Positions 21,965 to 34,017 of a stretch of 64,000 nucleotides of DNA are shown piece by piece. Numbering within the stretch: position 1 is the stretch's first letter; every line of letters starts with the position of its first letter. The DNA is from Adenophora triphylla var. japonica. Its lineage: Eukaryota > Streptophyta > Magnoliopsida > Asterales > Campanulaceae. The stretch is taken from positions 62,001 through 126,000 of the forward strand of contig JAFEMH010002436.1 of the NCBI GenBank assembly GCA_022495995.1, in the 5' to 3' direction. Below the pieces are notes generated by a model. The model saw only the letters and a program-made list of their open reading frames with translations. It ran no database searches and was not told the DNA's origin. Position numbers and translations under genes: made by a program.

Positions 21965-23712
21965 AACACCCACAAACTAACCTTTTGCCCGTCTCGAGTA
22001 AAACAAAACTAAAAGAAAGAAAATAAAGTTACTCTAACTACTAATAAGAAGACATTAAAACAAAATCATTATTTTTGGGATGTTCTAACACAGATGAGTC
22101 ATTGGCCACACAAGTCTCAGATTCTTACCAACACACATAATCAACAAGTGCCACCACAGTAATGGGATTACAATCACATTGAAGCATGAAACTCACAATT
22201 TTCCACCGCGGCCTGAATGATGAATGAATTATGGGAGGTCACTGCCAACAACCTAAGATTATTTATGGATTCACTAAGCGATGCTCTTAATAAATATGTC
22301 ATAGACAGTACAAACCAAAAAGGACACTCATATGCACATTTACACGATTGTCAACCCGGTTACTCAATATTGAAAGAATAATATGGCTTAAAGTGTTATG
22401 GTGCGAAAGATCGCATGGCTAGGTTCATGGTTACAAATGAAGGTAAGGACATACGAAAATTCGAAAGTGAAACTAGAAAGTCTTCTTGTAACAATACATC
22501 CTCACTTGATAATAATTTCCGCTCACCCTTATTTCTTCCCAATGTGCCAACCCACAAACTAAAACTTTTTCATACATTGACATGGGGTTGAGCACATTCC
22601 ATTACTTTCTTTGGTCACCTTGAAACATACTTTCCACTTTAACATTAGAGAGGGCAAGGCTTCATTTTTTTTTTTTCTTTTTTTTTTTTACTTTGCACAG
22701 ATATATCACGAAGAATGTGCCTTTAATATTTTGCTCAAGCCCCTCTTTTCATTACATAACATAACCCACTTCTTTATTTTTGTGACCACTTTCCACTCAA
22801 CCCCTTCGATTTTCAAAACATCCCCCAAAATATTCCCATTCTTTCCCTAGTTTCACTTTCTTGAAAAGGTGAGAAAATAGTGTATAAGTTAAAAGGGTGG
22901 GATAATGAGGGTACAAATGAAGGCGAATGGTGGTCTAAGATAATCTCCCACTTTGTGAGAGATTCCATTCTTATTTAAGCTCAATAGGGGTTCTAGCGGA
23001 AAATTTTATATAAGTGACGAGAAAGTTTAAGGCTCACAAAAAGGGATTCAAAGAATAGCCATATATATCAAGTAACCTATTGACGTGTTATTGAAAATCA
23101 TGCAAACATGTTCTAGGGACCCCGAGAATACACAAAGTGATCCCATAAAAGGCACCTAAGTTGATGACAATGACCAAGAAAATGATACGGAAGTGAGAGG
23201 TGGTGCAATCATAATTTAAATGTTTCAATGCAATCCCAATCACCACACTAATAATAACACATGTGATTTTCAAATTAAAGCACACTCTAATCATCACAGA
23301 CTTTGGCCAACATCCCAACTATGAAAAGAACAAAATTTTTAAAATTTTCTATTTTTATAGAGGGTGACACTATATACACTCCCCTATAAACCCACAAACT
23401 CGGAGAGTTGCCCACCCCCAAACTCAAAACATGATATGTCCTCATAGCAAAGAGAACAAAAGCGTGCCTTGGGTTCGACAAATAGCAAGACACTACTAGA
23501 CAGTAATTAACAAAACAAAAAAACATACCTCATTGGGTTGCCTCCCAAGCAGCGCATTTGGTTAAAGTCGTTAGCCCGACTATGGTCCCAAGCTTACTTG
23601 GCCTTAGCTTTACGGCCTTTGGACCATCTCCTTTCCTCACGGGCACAAATGCCCTTCTCTTTCCAATTCAACTCTCCATTGTTAACAAGTAGGGGTAAAG
23701 CCAAATTTATTT
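21965..23712 (-). other. Long 3' untranslated region of the Athila-like element
   Basis: No coding homology. A poly-T-rich stretch lies at 22660-22690. Long segments, such as TTCACTTTCTTGAAAAGGTG at about 22852, are shared with 29912-31480 of the second Athila-like element, so both belong to one superfamily with related 3' regions although their LTRs differ. Confidence 0.7.
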
Positions 23713-24621
23713 TTAAAACTTTACGCTTGTGCTTACCCCTCTTTCTTTTCCTTTTATTGGGGTTTCCACCCCCAAACTCAACCTTTTCTGCAACCTGCAG
23801 AACACCATTCTCACAACCAAGATCAAGAGAGTTATCATGACAAAAATATTTAAAAATATAGAATCAGATAAATCACTATAACTCTCCTCACTAACTCTCG
23901 ATTTTGAAGGCCCCTGTGGTAAATGTGATGGATTCGACTCTTTATGGGAGTCGGGTGGGGAGTGATACGACCCGTTACTCCTAGAGTATTGGTCGGCCTT
24001 AATGTTACTAGCCACAGGACAAACGTCCGCATTATCCTCACTTTTCTCACATCCATTCACATCATCTTTAAAAATTGGAAAATCTGTTATGGCTCCTACA
24101 AAACCAACTTTGGGGGAGGGTTTCTCATCAGATTTAAGCATACAAAACTTACATTCCTCCCCCATACCTCTCAAGGACACCACCCCTTGACACACATCAA
24201 TGGTGGCCTTAGTGTCAAACATAAATGGCCTCCCAAGCAGAATGGGAGTTTTCAGTTGTTCCTCACTTGATCCCTCCATACACATCACATAAAAGTCAAT
24301 GGGGATAATGATTTTATCAATTTTGACCAACACCCCTTCAATAACCCCTAAGGGTCTTTTGATTGAGAGATCCGCCAATTACAAGTCTCTCATGGGTGGT
24401 TTCAACTCACATACCCCCAAACTTCTAAAAACATGAAAGGGCATCACATTTACACTTGCCCCAAGATCCAACAAACCTTTAAAATTTTGACCCCCTAAAG
24501 AAATTGGGATAGTGAAGCACCCGGGGTCTTTTTGAACATGATTAACTTTTTTCATTCTCATTAACATCATTATTATTATCAAGAGAAGACAGAAATACCT
24601 CCTCAATTTCCTCACTTTCAT
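23713..24621 (-). pseudogene. Aspartic protease region and short downstream domain
   Basis: Contains LLDLGASVNVMPFHVFRSLG, the active-site block in the DLGAS form that I associate with Athila relatives, followed by PILLGRPFMFDTKA and a charged tail ending near 23713. It is separated from gag by a frameshift at an A run near 24550 and carries one in-frame TAA after the active site. Coding stops here; no RT follows. Confidence 0.88.
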
Positions 24622-25981
24622 CCCACACTGTTGTGATTGACTTTGCTTGCTCAGGTGGGTTCTTCTCTTTCATCAACTCTTGGGCAACTTTTACAAGTTG
24701 CTCTACTTGTGTGCCTATCTTTTCAAACGCAGCATCTGTATTTCTGTTACTTTGCTGTACCTCCATCCTTAACTGCTGAACTGCCAGCTCCCAAGGCTCC
24801 CTACCATGTTATCCAGGTGGTGGCACATGAAGGGGTTTTACTTGCTGATTCTGATGGCCACCCCATGGATTGTAGTTGCCATATTGGTTGCCTTGGGGTG
24901 GTGGCCTTGGTGCATATCCATTGAAAGCATGTGCCTGTTCAGGATTATAAAAGAAATTTGCTGCACTTGGACACATATTAGTCACATGAGATGATAAACC
25001 ACAATTTGTACAATAATCAGTAATAACATTGGCACCAGCAGAAGTGCCACAGGCAGTCAATTTATCAACCTTACTACTTAAGACTGCAATTTGCTTGGAG
25101 AGATTATCAGTAGCAGTCAAATCCAATACCCCCCTAGTTTTACCCCTCGAACTCTTTTGTTGAGAATTAGCACTCAACATCTCATATAACTCTTTAGTCT
25201 CGTCTGGGGTCTTAGCTCCTATCGAGCCTCCAGCAGCATTGTCAACCATTGATTGACCATTGTCATTCAAGCCATCATAAAAGGCTTGGTTTAGTGAGGG
25301 TAGTGAAAAATTGTGTTGGGGACATTGCATTAACATTATATTAAATCTTTCCCATGCCTCATGAAAGGGCTCCCCCACATCTTGGGAAAATGTCATCAAT
25401 TTCTGTCTAAAACCAGCCAAAAGATGATGTGGGTAATATCTTTTAAGGAACACATAAAGTAATTCTCCCCAAGTACTAATGCTGCTCGGTGCAAGCATCA
25501 TCAACCATGTTTTAGCCACTCCCTTAAGAGTGTAAGGAAAACACTTCAGTCTAATTTGCTCCTCAGTCACTCCATGTCTTAACAAAAATTGAGCAACAAC
25601 AATAATATATTCTTTAAGGAACGTAAGTGCATCCTCACCAGGCAATCCGTGAAAGCTTGGCAACATGGCAAAGTATTGTCCTTTGACCTCTAAATTTTTG
25701 GATGCATCGGACAACACTATACAAGAGGTAGATGTGTCTAACCTAGGTCTAAGGAAATCATTCATAGTTTGTGCCGGTGGTACTGCCATCTCGGCTTTCT
25801 CTTCCTCTACCTCGGTGGTGGAGGGTTCTGATTCGGTGTCCGAATCTGAGAAAAGGGGATTAAAGAGGGGATCGCCCTCAAATACTTCCTCAAGAAGCTT
25901 AGTGTCTTTAGCTTTATTAAGTCTGTTTATGTTGTCGTTCAATGGCACCAATGTCGGCTTCAAAGAACGACGACCTTGCAT
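24542..25981 (-). pseudogene. gag of the non-autonomous Athila-like element
   Basis: Starts with MQGRRSLKPT at 25981, about 35 bp inside the primer site. The first 390 residues (to 24809) hold an acidic N-terminus, the capsid-like core (LPSFHGLPGEDALTFLKEY, LKGVAKTWLMML, GELLYVFLKRYYP), a linker, and a zinc-knuckle-like C-X2-C...C segment (YCTNCGLSSHVTNMC). After one in-frame TAA it continues to 24542 with a coiled-coil-like stretch (AAFEKIGTQVEQLVKVAQE). Only that single stop interrupts 480 residues, so it decayed recently. Confidence 0.93.
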
Positions 25982-26015
25982 TCACTACCTAACCTACTTG
26001 TTTACTTGCAACAAG

Positions 26016-26033
26016 TCCCCGGCAACGGCGCCA
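26016..26033 (-). other. Primer binding site, tRNA-Asp type
   Basis: The minus strand reads TGGCGCCGTTGCCGGGGA, a perfect 18-base match to the 3' end of plant tRNA-Asp with CCA, the usual Athila primer. Confidence 0.93.
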
Positions 26034-26039
26034 AAAACT

Positions 26040-27552
26040 TGATGGAGGAAAACTCCCTCTTGTAATAAAAACCGAGCAAGTGTACTCACTACCGGTGTAG
26101 CAGTATGCAATTGCAGGGGTCGAATCCACAGAGACTAGTTGGTAAACAAGTAAAGTAAAAGCAGTAAATTTAGTAACCACAGTTTATAACTTTGATTTAG
26201 AACTAAGAGCATAAAATAAATACCAAAAACTAAATAAACAAGAAAACAGATTATGAGCAGAGATTTGTAGATTGGATTTCACTTTACCATCATTCTATGC
26301 AAAATTTTACTTATGAAACATTAACTCAACTTCTAGGGTTCATTCACTTTAACTAGGATCGACACGGTTAGGTGGCCGGATTACAATCCTAAATATTCTC
26401 TTTAATATTGTGACTTCTATTACGGTATCACAATATGCCAAGAATACGTTAAGAACACAGGAATATGAAAACCTAACTTTAATCGATTTCTATTACGGCC
26501 TCAATTAAAGTTATTCAATCAATAATGGTCTATGTATCAAAATCCCAAATTAATGGCGAATTCGATACCCAAATATTCAAAGACGAGTTCGTATCTTAAC
26601 ATACATCTCAAATCTAAGAACAAGAAATTAAGATTTATTAATGAACTAGAAGGAATCAAATAGAAAGAATTAAAATATTAATGCATAGAAATCCGGTGAA
26701 GATCAAACCAATCTACAAATCTAAAGAATTAGCTACTCATAATTAATAATAAAAACCTGGAATGATTGAATTGTTCTTCCCTTCAATTGAATTGTTAAAG
26801 AAAAACAAAACTATAAAATATGATATATTATATGATCTATGATAAACTAATCGTGGTTGCTGCCTTTATATAATAAAATAGGGAAAAAACTATAAAACCC
26901 AAGCCAGGAAAAGACAAGACTGCCCTCTTGTACGTCGTGAATACTGTTGCTGGAAATGGCGTAGCGCGGCCGCCCAAGATGTTAGCGCGGTCGCCCAACT
27001 TGGTAGGATGTTTGGCCGAGAGATTCTCCTTAGCGCGGCCGCCCTGGTGGAGTAGCGCGGACGCCCAAGTTGCCAGAGTTTGAGCGCTTGAATTTCCTTG
27101 CATTGGCCAGCAGCCCAACCTTGGCCCCATATTCCAGCCAGCCTCGGCCATTTGGCCCCAAATTCCAGCATGTTGGCCGGCCATGATCCTTTGAAGCAGT
27201 GGCCTTGATTTGCAATGAATAATATTCGTTTCGTCTCGCAATTTTGCAACCGCACTTTGGCCACTATAAAAAAATCTTTTGCACTTCGCTCTTTGGGATT
27301 TTATTTTTTATTTTAGCTCATGAATTTTTATAAATCAAATTTGTCCAAAATTTCCATATTTCCAGTTTAGTCCCTGAATTTTCCAATATTTCCAATTTAG
27401 TCCTTGGACTTCATAATTTCAGTTTTGTTGCACTTCAGCCCCTGTACTTTCAAAACACTCACAAACCATATCAAATATACATAAAACTCGGGAATCAAAT
27501 ACAAAGAAAGCCTAAAAGTGCATCATTTGGATGGATAAATATACATCCATCA
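26040..27552 (-). mobile_element. 5' LTR of the gag-protease Athila-like element
   Basis: 1,513 bp, the partner of 20450-21964. It carries the same TATA box and the four TAGCGCGG-type words (around 26962-27070). The small differences from its partner include a 2-bp deletion near 27073. The GTCTT duplication follows at 27553. Confidence 0.95.
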
Positions 27553-28510
27553 GTCTTTCATGAAAATTTGGGGTTGTGAAGCTTATATGAAGAGACTTGT
27601 CTTCGATAAGTTAGCACCAAAATCTGACAAAGTTATTTTCGTTGGTTATCCAAAATAAAATAAAGGATATTACTTTTACAACCACAATGAGAACAAAGTG
27701 TTTGTTGCTCAATATGGTACTTTTCTTGAGAAAAAGTTTCTCAATAAAGGATCTAGTGGGAGTAAAATTGATCTTGAAGAAGTTCAAGAACCCGAAGATA
27801 ACATGGAACCAAGAGTAGAGACAGAACCAAGTTCACAAGGAGTTGTGGAACCGGTTCAAGATGCACAAGTCCATTGTAGATTGGATAGGTTACGATCCGA
27901 ACCCGAGTTATATGGATTTCTCGTATCGGAAAGTAATGAAGTGGAAGTCATTGAAAATGACAAACCTACTTCTTATCAAGAGGCGATGTCCACTCCTGAT
28001 TCGGATAAATGGCTAGGAGCCATGGAATCCGAATTACAATCCATGCATAATAATCAAGTTTGGAACTTGATTGATCCACCTGAAGGTGTAAAAACCATAG
28101 GGTGCAAGTGGGTCTTCAAGAAGAAGACCGACATGAATGGGAAGGTGCATACTTACAAGGCTAGGCTTGTAGCAAAGGGATATAGGCAAATTCATGGTAT
28201 TGACTATGATGAACCTTTTCGCCTGTTGCAATGCTTAAGTCTTTTAGAATTTTAATTGCCATAGCCGCATATTACGACTATGAGATATGGCAAATGGATG
28301 TCAAAACAGCTTTCCTAAATGGGAAGCTAGTTGAGGATGTGTACATGATACAGCCTGAAGGGTTTGTCGATCCAATAAATTCTAACAAATTATGCAAGTT
28401 GCAAAGATCCATATAAGGGTTGAAGCAAGCTTCTAGGAGTTAGAATCTTTGTTTTGATGAATCGATCAAAGATTTTGGCTTCATCAAGAACGAAGATGAA
28501 CCAGGTGTAT
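27553..28510 (+). pseudogene. Outer copia element, integrase tail and RT start (segment 2 of 3)
   Basis: Resumes the copia frame after the Athila-like insertion: FMKIWGCEAYMKRL, GYYFYNHNENKVFVAQ (integrase tail), an acidic linker, then RT with NLIDPPEGVKTIGCKWVFKK, YKARLVAKGY, and after a one-base shift at 28212 the QMDVKTAFLNGKL block with the first catalytic Asp. It is cut at VY by the second Athila-like element at 28511 and continues at 42214. The longest frame is 27698-28255. Confidence 0.9.
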
Positions 28511-29911
28511 TGATGGATAAAATCCTCATGTAATAAAAACCTTGCAAGTGTACAAATTACCGAAGTAGCAATATACAAAAGTAAGGGTCGAACCACAGAG
28601 ATTTGTGTATTGAACAAATTGATTTAATTAGTGTAAAAAGTAACAAAGAAAAAAGGGGTTTTGATTTGATTGATTAATTAACTACTAAAGCAATAAACTA
28701 AAGTACCGAAACTGAAGAAAACAAGCAAACAAGTAAAAAGAATTTAACCAGATTAAAAGGATTCATGGATTGGATTTCATAGTTGTCTTCTTTCTATGCT
28801 AGAGTTTAATAGATTATAAAAATAACAATCTCGTTCAAAGATTCATTCACTTGACTAAGGGTTGGGACGTTTGATGTTCGAATTGTAACCCCAATATTTT
28901 TATCGTACTGTAAATTCCGGTAGGTCAAAAAAATATTCAAGAAATTCATTAAGTAAATAAGAAATATATGAATCTAGGTTTTCTTGAATTCTGGTAGGTC
29001 AACAATTAAACCTAATTGATAAAATAGTGATCTTTATATAAATTGTCCATGGTAGTGCAACAATCTAAACCAATAAATTGAATGATAAATATTTCATCAA
29101 ATAAGAACGAGAAAGTTTGAAAGAATTAAAATAGGCCTAGCATAGAAATCCGACAACTACTACATCCAATCCATGAAATAGAAAAATTAGCTACTCATAT
29201 TCATTGTCGAAATCACAAATTTAAATAAATAAACAAAAAAACCTCGAGTCGAATCGTAATAAAAATACGGAACAAAGGAATTGTTGTTCTTCATTTTTCT
29301 CCAAAGAATAGTGCACGGCTTCAATCTAAAAACCAATTGCTGCCTTTATATAATAACCTAGGTTGAAAAGAAATTGGGAAACAACCATGTGACAGGCCCA
29401 AAACCAGGCCCAGTCGCCAAGTCCAACTCGTGCTAACTAGTCGTTCCACCTAGTCTAACTCGTTCTGATCAATGCAGAAATTGTGGGATTTTTCTTTGCC
29501 CAGCAGCCGCCTGGACCAGCCTTTGTCTCGGCCATGCCTTGCTGTTTTTTGGTCGACCACAATTTGCTATCTTGGCCCATTTTTTTGTGCAATCCTTTTG
29601 GATTCGTTTTGCGCTAATTGCACTGTCGCACGTTGGTCACTATAATTTCCTCTTTTGCACTTTGATCTTTAAACTTTCCATAATTTCACTTTGGGCCTTA
29701 AACTTCATAATTAAAGTTTAGTCCTCAGCTTTTCAAAATTGCAATTTGGTCCTAAAATTTCCAAAGTAGGCACAAATCTTCTATTTTCAACATTGTTTTA
29801 CATCGACCCATGTACTTTCAAAACACTACAAAATACATTAAATTCTCAAGGTTTCGAGCAGAAACTAAGCTTAGGAACATATTTTTTGGACGGGTAAAAC
29901 CACATCCATCA
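28511..29911 (-). mobile_element. 3' LTR of the second Athila-like element
   Basis: 1,401 bp, similar to 32599-34017. Minus-strand TATA region TATTATATAAAGG at about 29344-29356. Upstream of it, at 29424-29470, lie AACTCGT and ACTAGTCGTTCCACC words. A polypurine tract (minus strand) lies at 29912-29922. Confidence 0.93.
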
Positions 29912-31507
29912 AATACCCCCAAACTTACCTTTTGCTCGTCCTCGAGTAAAACAAAACTAAAACTAAATAAAAACTAAATAACTAAATTAAAATAAAATAA
30001 AATATTTTAGGATTGTTCAATTCATATAATAGGTCGTTGGCACAACAAGTCTCTGATCTTACAACACACATAATCTACAAGAATTATCATGAACATGGGA
30101 CTATAATTACATGGATGCATCTAATTTACAATTCTCCACCACATAATGAAAGATGAATGAAATACGGAAGATCATTGTCACCAAAGTAACATATTTTATA
30201 GGGTCACTAACCACATGCTCTAAATCAATGATAATAAGATGAAATTTCACAAGGATACTCATATGCATGTTTAAACAAAACTGTCAACCCGGCTACTCTT
30301 TAGGGATCAAATATGGCTTAACGGCTTGTAATGTATCGCGATAACGTGGGCTAGGTTCACGATTCCAAAAGAAGGTAAGGACATAAGAAGTCAAGCAAGT
30401 AAAAATAGGATGTCTTCATCATACATCCTCCCATTGAAATTTATCACTCCGCTTCATGCCAACCCATTGATTTAACCCTCAAACTTATAATTTTGTATAC
30501 TTTCAAACTTGGGGTTGAACACCTTTCTTTCTCTTTTTTTTTCACTTTCCACTTTAACATTAGAGAGGGCTTGACTTTTTTTTTTTCTTTTCTTTTGATC
30601 TTTCCTTTTTTTTTTTGCTTTGCACAAATATATAATGAAGAATGTGCATTCAATATTTCTTTTTCCCAAGCCGCTCTTTTCATTACATAACATGACCCTT
30701 TTCTTTCTTTTCATGACCACTTTCCACTAAACCCTATGATTTTCCAAACATCACCCACAATCCCTATTCATTCCCTAGTTTCACTTTCTTGAAAAGGTGA
30801 GAAAAATAGTGTATAAGTTAAAAGGGTATGATAATGAGGGTACAAAAGAAGGCGAATGGTGATCTAAAATAACCTTTCACTTTGTGAGAGATTCGATTCT
30901 TTTTCAAGCTCAAAAGGGGTTCTAGCGGATTTTTTTTATATAAGTGACTAGAAAGTTAAAGGCTCACAAATAGGCTTCAAAGAAAATAGCCACAAATCAC
31001 TTCCCGAATAGCCTAATTGATGTGGAATTGACAGTCAGACAAACATGTTCTAAGGACCCCGAGAATGTCAATGTGATCCTATAAAGGTCTCATAAATTGG
31101 CAACAATGATCAAGAAAAATAATATGGAAGATAAAGGTGGAGAAATCATACTTTACATGTTTCAATGCAATTATATCCCCATATTGACAATAGTCCTCAA
31201 GATTTTAAAATTAAATCACTCTCAAATCATCATGGACTCTTGCCAACTTCCCAAAATATAAAAAGAACAAAAAATTATAAAATTTTCTATTTTTTTGGAG
31301 GGTGACACTATATACACTCTCCTATAAACCCACAAACTCGGAGACATATCTACCCCCAAACTCAAAACATGCTATGTCCTCATAGCAAAGAGAACAAAAA
31401 CATGTATTGGGTTCAAAGGACGATATGACACAACAAAATAAATAAATAAAGCAAATAAAACATACATACTTGGGTTGCCTCCCAATAAGCGCATTTGGTT
31501 AAGGTCG
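29912..31507 (-). other. 3' untranslated region of the second Athila-like element
   Basis: Related along its length to 21965-23530. Poly-T-rich tracts lie at 30530-30620. No protein is recognised; the Lys-rich frames at 30444-30720 are only the complement of those T tracts. Confidence 0.72.
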
Positions 31508-32460
31508 TTAGCCTGACCGTTGCTCCCATTTGGACTTCACTTTTTGTCCTTTGGCCCACTTCATGGTTTCGCGGGTCCTTATGTTCAGTTCATGCCCCAT
31601 AAATATTCCTCGAGCTTTGATATTGTTTTGTGCCCAATGGATTTTTTGACGTTTCAGCTTCTTGGGCTTCTCCTCTTTCAATCCTTCGCCATTTTCTTCA
31701 CCCTCAATAATAGGGGGAGGTACAAGAATGAGGGAGAAAAAATCTTTCACACATTCAATGGGATGGATAAGGTCTTCCTTGAGGCATTGTTCGTCAATTT
31801 GGTCGGGCCCAACCTCATCAACATTAAAGCCCTCATCATCTTTTAATTTCTCTTCCACCCCATCTTCTTCACAATCAACCTCTTCATCAACAACCACAAC
31901 ATCACTAGCAGGAGACAGAGAGAGAATCGATAGTTCATCACTAATGGAAGCGTCCTCCCATTCATAACGTTCAAGTTGGATAGAACTAGTATCTCGCTCA
32001 CAACCTCTCAATGCTTCTAATATTTTAGTCACTCGTGCTTCCAACCTATCCATGGTTGCACCAAATTGTTGTCGTTGTTGACGATTTTCCTCCCTCAAAC
32101 TTGTCAAATCCTCTTCCCATGATCGCTTTTTAGGTTGCGGTGGATCATCAAAATGTGGCTCATAATTGTTCCATGCCCGGCTTGAGTGGTTTCCCCTCCA
32201 TTGTGTATAACAATTGGGGAAATAATCATATTATGGTTGTCATGGGTGGAACAAACTCCTTTCTTGCATTTGTGGAGAATACTCATGAAAATATGTCCTA
32301 GACAGACAATCATTAGTAGCATAAGAGTATAACCCACAACAGGAACATGCATCTTGTATTATATTGGCACTAGGCGAAGCACTTTTTGCATTGAACCAAG
32401 CAATTAATTATTTTATTTTCCCGGTCAACATCTCATTAGAATGTGATTCTTGCATGACCT
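31508..32460 (-). pseudogene. gag C-terminal remnant of the second Athila-like element
   Basis: Part of the sequence upstream of 32107 aligns by eye with the gag C-terminus of the first element: a CSCCGLYSYATNDC zinc-knuckle-like segment, then a Trp/Asn-rich stretch. The 199-residue frame 31508-32107 has a coiled-coil-like start (REENRQQRQQFGATMDRLEA), a strongly acidic middle and a basic end. The capsid core and all of pol are absent. Whether the 199-residue product has a role of its own is unknown. Confidence 0.65.
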
Positions 32461-32574
32461 TTAATTTTTAAACAACTAGAAAAAGAAAGAAAATTATTTA
32501 CACTAAAAAGAAGCTAATAAAAGAAAAATATTTACAATACACTAACAAAATAAACTTATTCAAATCACAACAAA

Positions 32575-32592
32575 TCCCCGGCAACGGCGCCA
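32575..32592 (-). other. Primer binding site, tRNA-Asp type
   Basis: Identical 18 bases to the site at 26016-26033, placed 6 bp inside the LTR that starts at 32599. Confidence 0.93.
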
Positions 32593-32598
32593 AAAACA

Positions 32599-34017
32599 TG
32601 ATGGATAAAATCCTCGTGTAATAAAAACCTTGCAAGTGTACAAATTACTGAAGTAGCAATATACAAAAGTAAGGGTCGAACCACAGAGATTTGCGTGTTG
32701 AACAAATTGATTTAATTAGTGTAAAAAGTAACAAATGAAAAGGGGTTTTGATTTGATTGATTAATTAACTACTATAGCAATAAACTAAAGTACTGAAACT
32801 GAAGAAAACAAGCAAAAAAGTAAAAAGGATTTAACCAGATTAAAAGGATTCATGGATTGGATTTCATAGTTGTCTTCTTTCTATGCTAGAGTTTAATAGA
32901 TAATAAAAATAACAATCTCGTTCAAAGATTCTTTCACTTGACTAAGGGTTGAAATGTTTGGTGTTCGAATTGCAACCCCAATATTTCTATCGTATTATTG
33001 TAAATTCCGATTGGTCTAAATAATATTCAAGAAATTCATTAAGCAAATAAGAAATATATGAATCTAGGTTTTCTTGAATTTCGTTAGGTCAACAATTAAA
33101 CCTAATTGATGAAATAGTAATCTTTATATAGATTGTCCACGGTAGTGCAACAATCTAAACTAATAAATTGAATGATAAATATTTCATCAAATAAGAACGA
33201 GATAGTTTGAAAGAATTAAAATAGGCTTAGCATAGAAATCTGACAACTACTACATCAAATCCATGAAATTGAAAAATTAGCTACTCATATTCATTGTCGA
33301 AACCACAAAATTAAAATAAATAAATATAAAAACCTCGAGTCGAAGCGTAATAAAAATACGGAACAAAGGAATTGTTGTTCTTCCTTTTTCTCCAAAGAAT
33401 AGTGCACGACCTGAATCTAAAAACCAATTGCTGCCTTTATATAATAACCTAGGTTGAAAAGAAATTGGGAAACAGCCGTGTGACAGGCCCAAACCAGGCC
33501 TAGTCACCAAGCCCAACTCGTGCTAACGAGTCGTTCCACCTAGTCCAACTCGTTCTGATCAATTCAGCAATTGTGGGATTTTTCTTTGCCCTGCAGCCGC
33601 CTGGACCAGCCTTTGTCTCGGCCATGCCTTGCTAATTTTGGTCGGCCACAATTTGCTGATGCAGCCACAATTTGCTATCTTGGCCCTTTTTTTTTTTTTT
33701 TGCAATCTTTTTGGATTCGTTTCGCGCTAATTGCACAGTCGCACTTTGGTCACTATAATTTCCTCTTTTGCACTTTGATCTTTGAACTTTCCATAATTTC
33801 ACTTTGGCCCTTAAACTTCATAATTTTTGTTTAATCCTCAGCTTTTCAGAATTGCAATTTGGTCCCAAAAACTTCCAAAGTAGGCACAAATCTTCTATTT
33901 TAAGCATTGTTTCACATCGACCCATGTACTTTCAAAAAACTACAAAATACATTAAATTCCCAAGGTTTCGAGCAGAAACTAAGCTTAGGAACATATCTTT
34001 TGGATGGGTAAAACCAC
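32599..34017 (-). mobile_element. 5' LTR of the second Athila-like element (main part)
   Basis: Partner of 28511-29911. It is broken near its outer end by the copia at 34018; the last bases ATCCATCA reappear at 42201-42208 after the ACCAC duplication. It contains ACGAGTCGTTCCACC at 33526-33540. Confidence 0.93.

Larger units (their letters stand above)
20450..27552 (-). mobile_element. Non-autonomous Athila-like element with gag and protease only
   Basis: A complete 7,103-bp insertion. Both LTRs are present (20450-21964, 26040-27552), with ends TGATGGA/TCCATCA, a tRNA-Asp primer site at 26016-26033 and a perfect 5-bp target duplication GTCTT (20445-20449 and 27553-27557). LTRs differ at roughly two dozen positions by eye, so the insertion is fairly recent. 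The interior codes for gag and protease but has no RT, RNase H or integrase. Enzymes must come from a relative. Confidence 0.95.

Noticed and set aside
24809..25981. The DLGAS protease motif downstream (about 24460) as a dead active site
   Set aside because: I recall DLGAS in place of DTGAS as common in Athila-type elements, so it is not evidence of decay.
30444..30720. Lys-rich minus-strand frames
   Set aside because: Complement of poly-T tracts in the 3' untranslated region.
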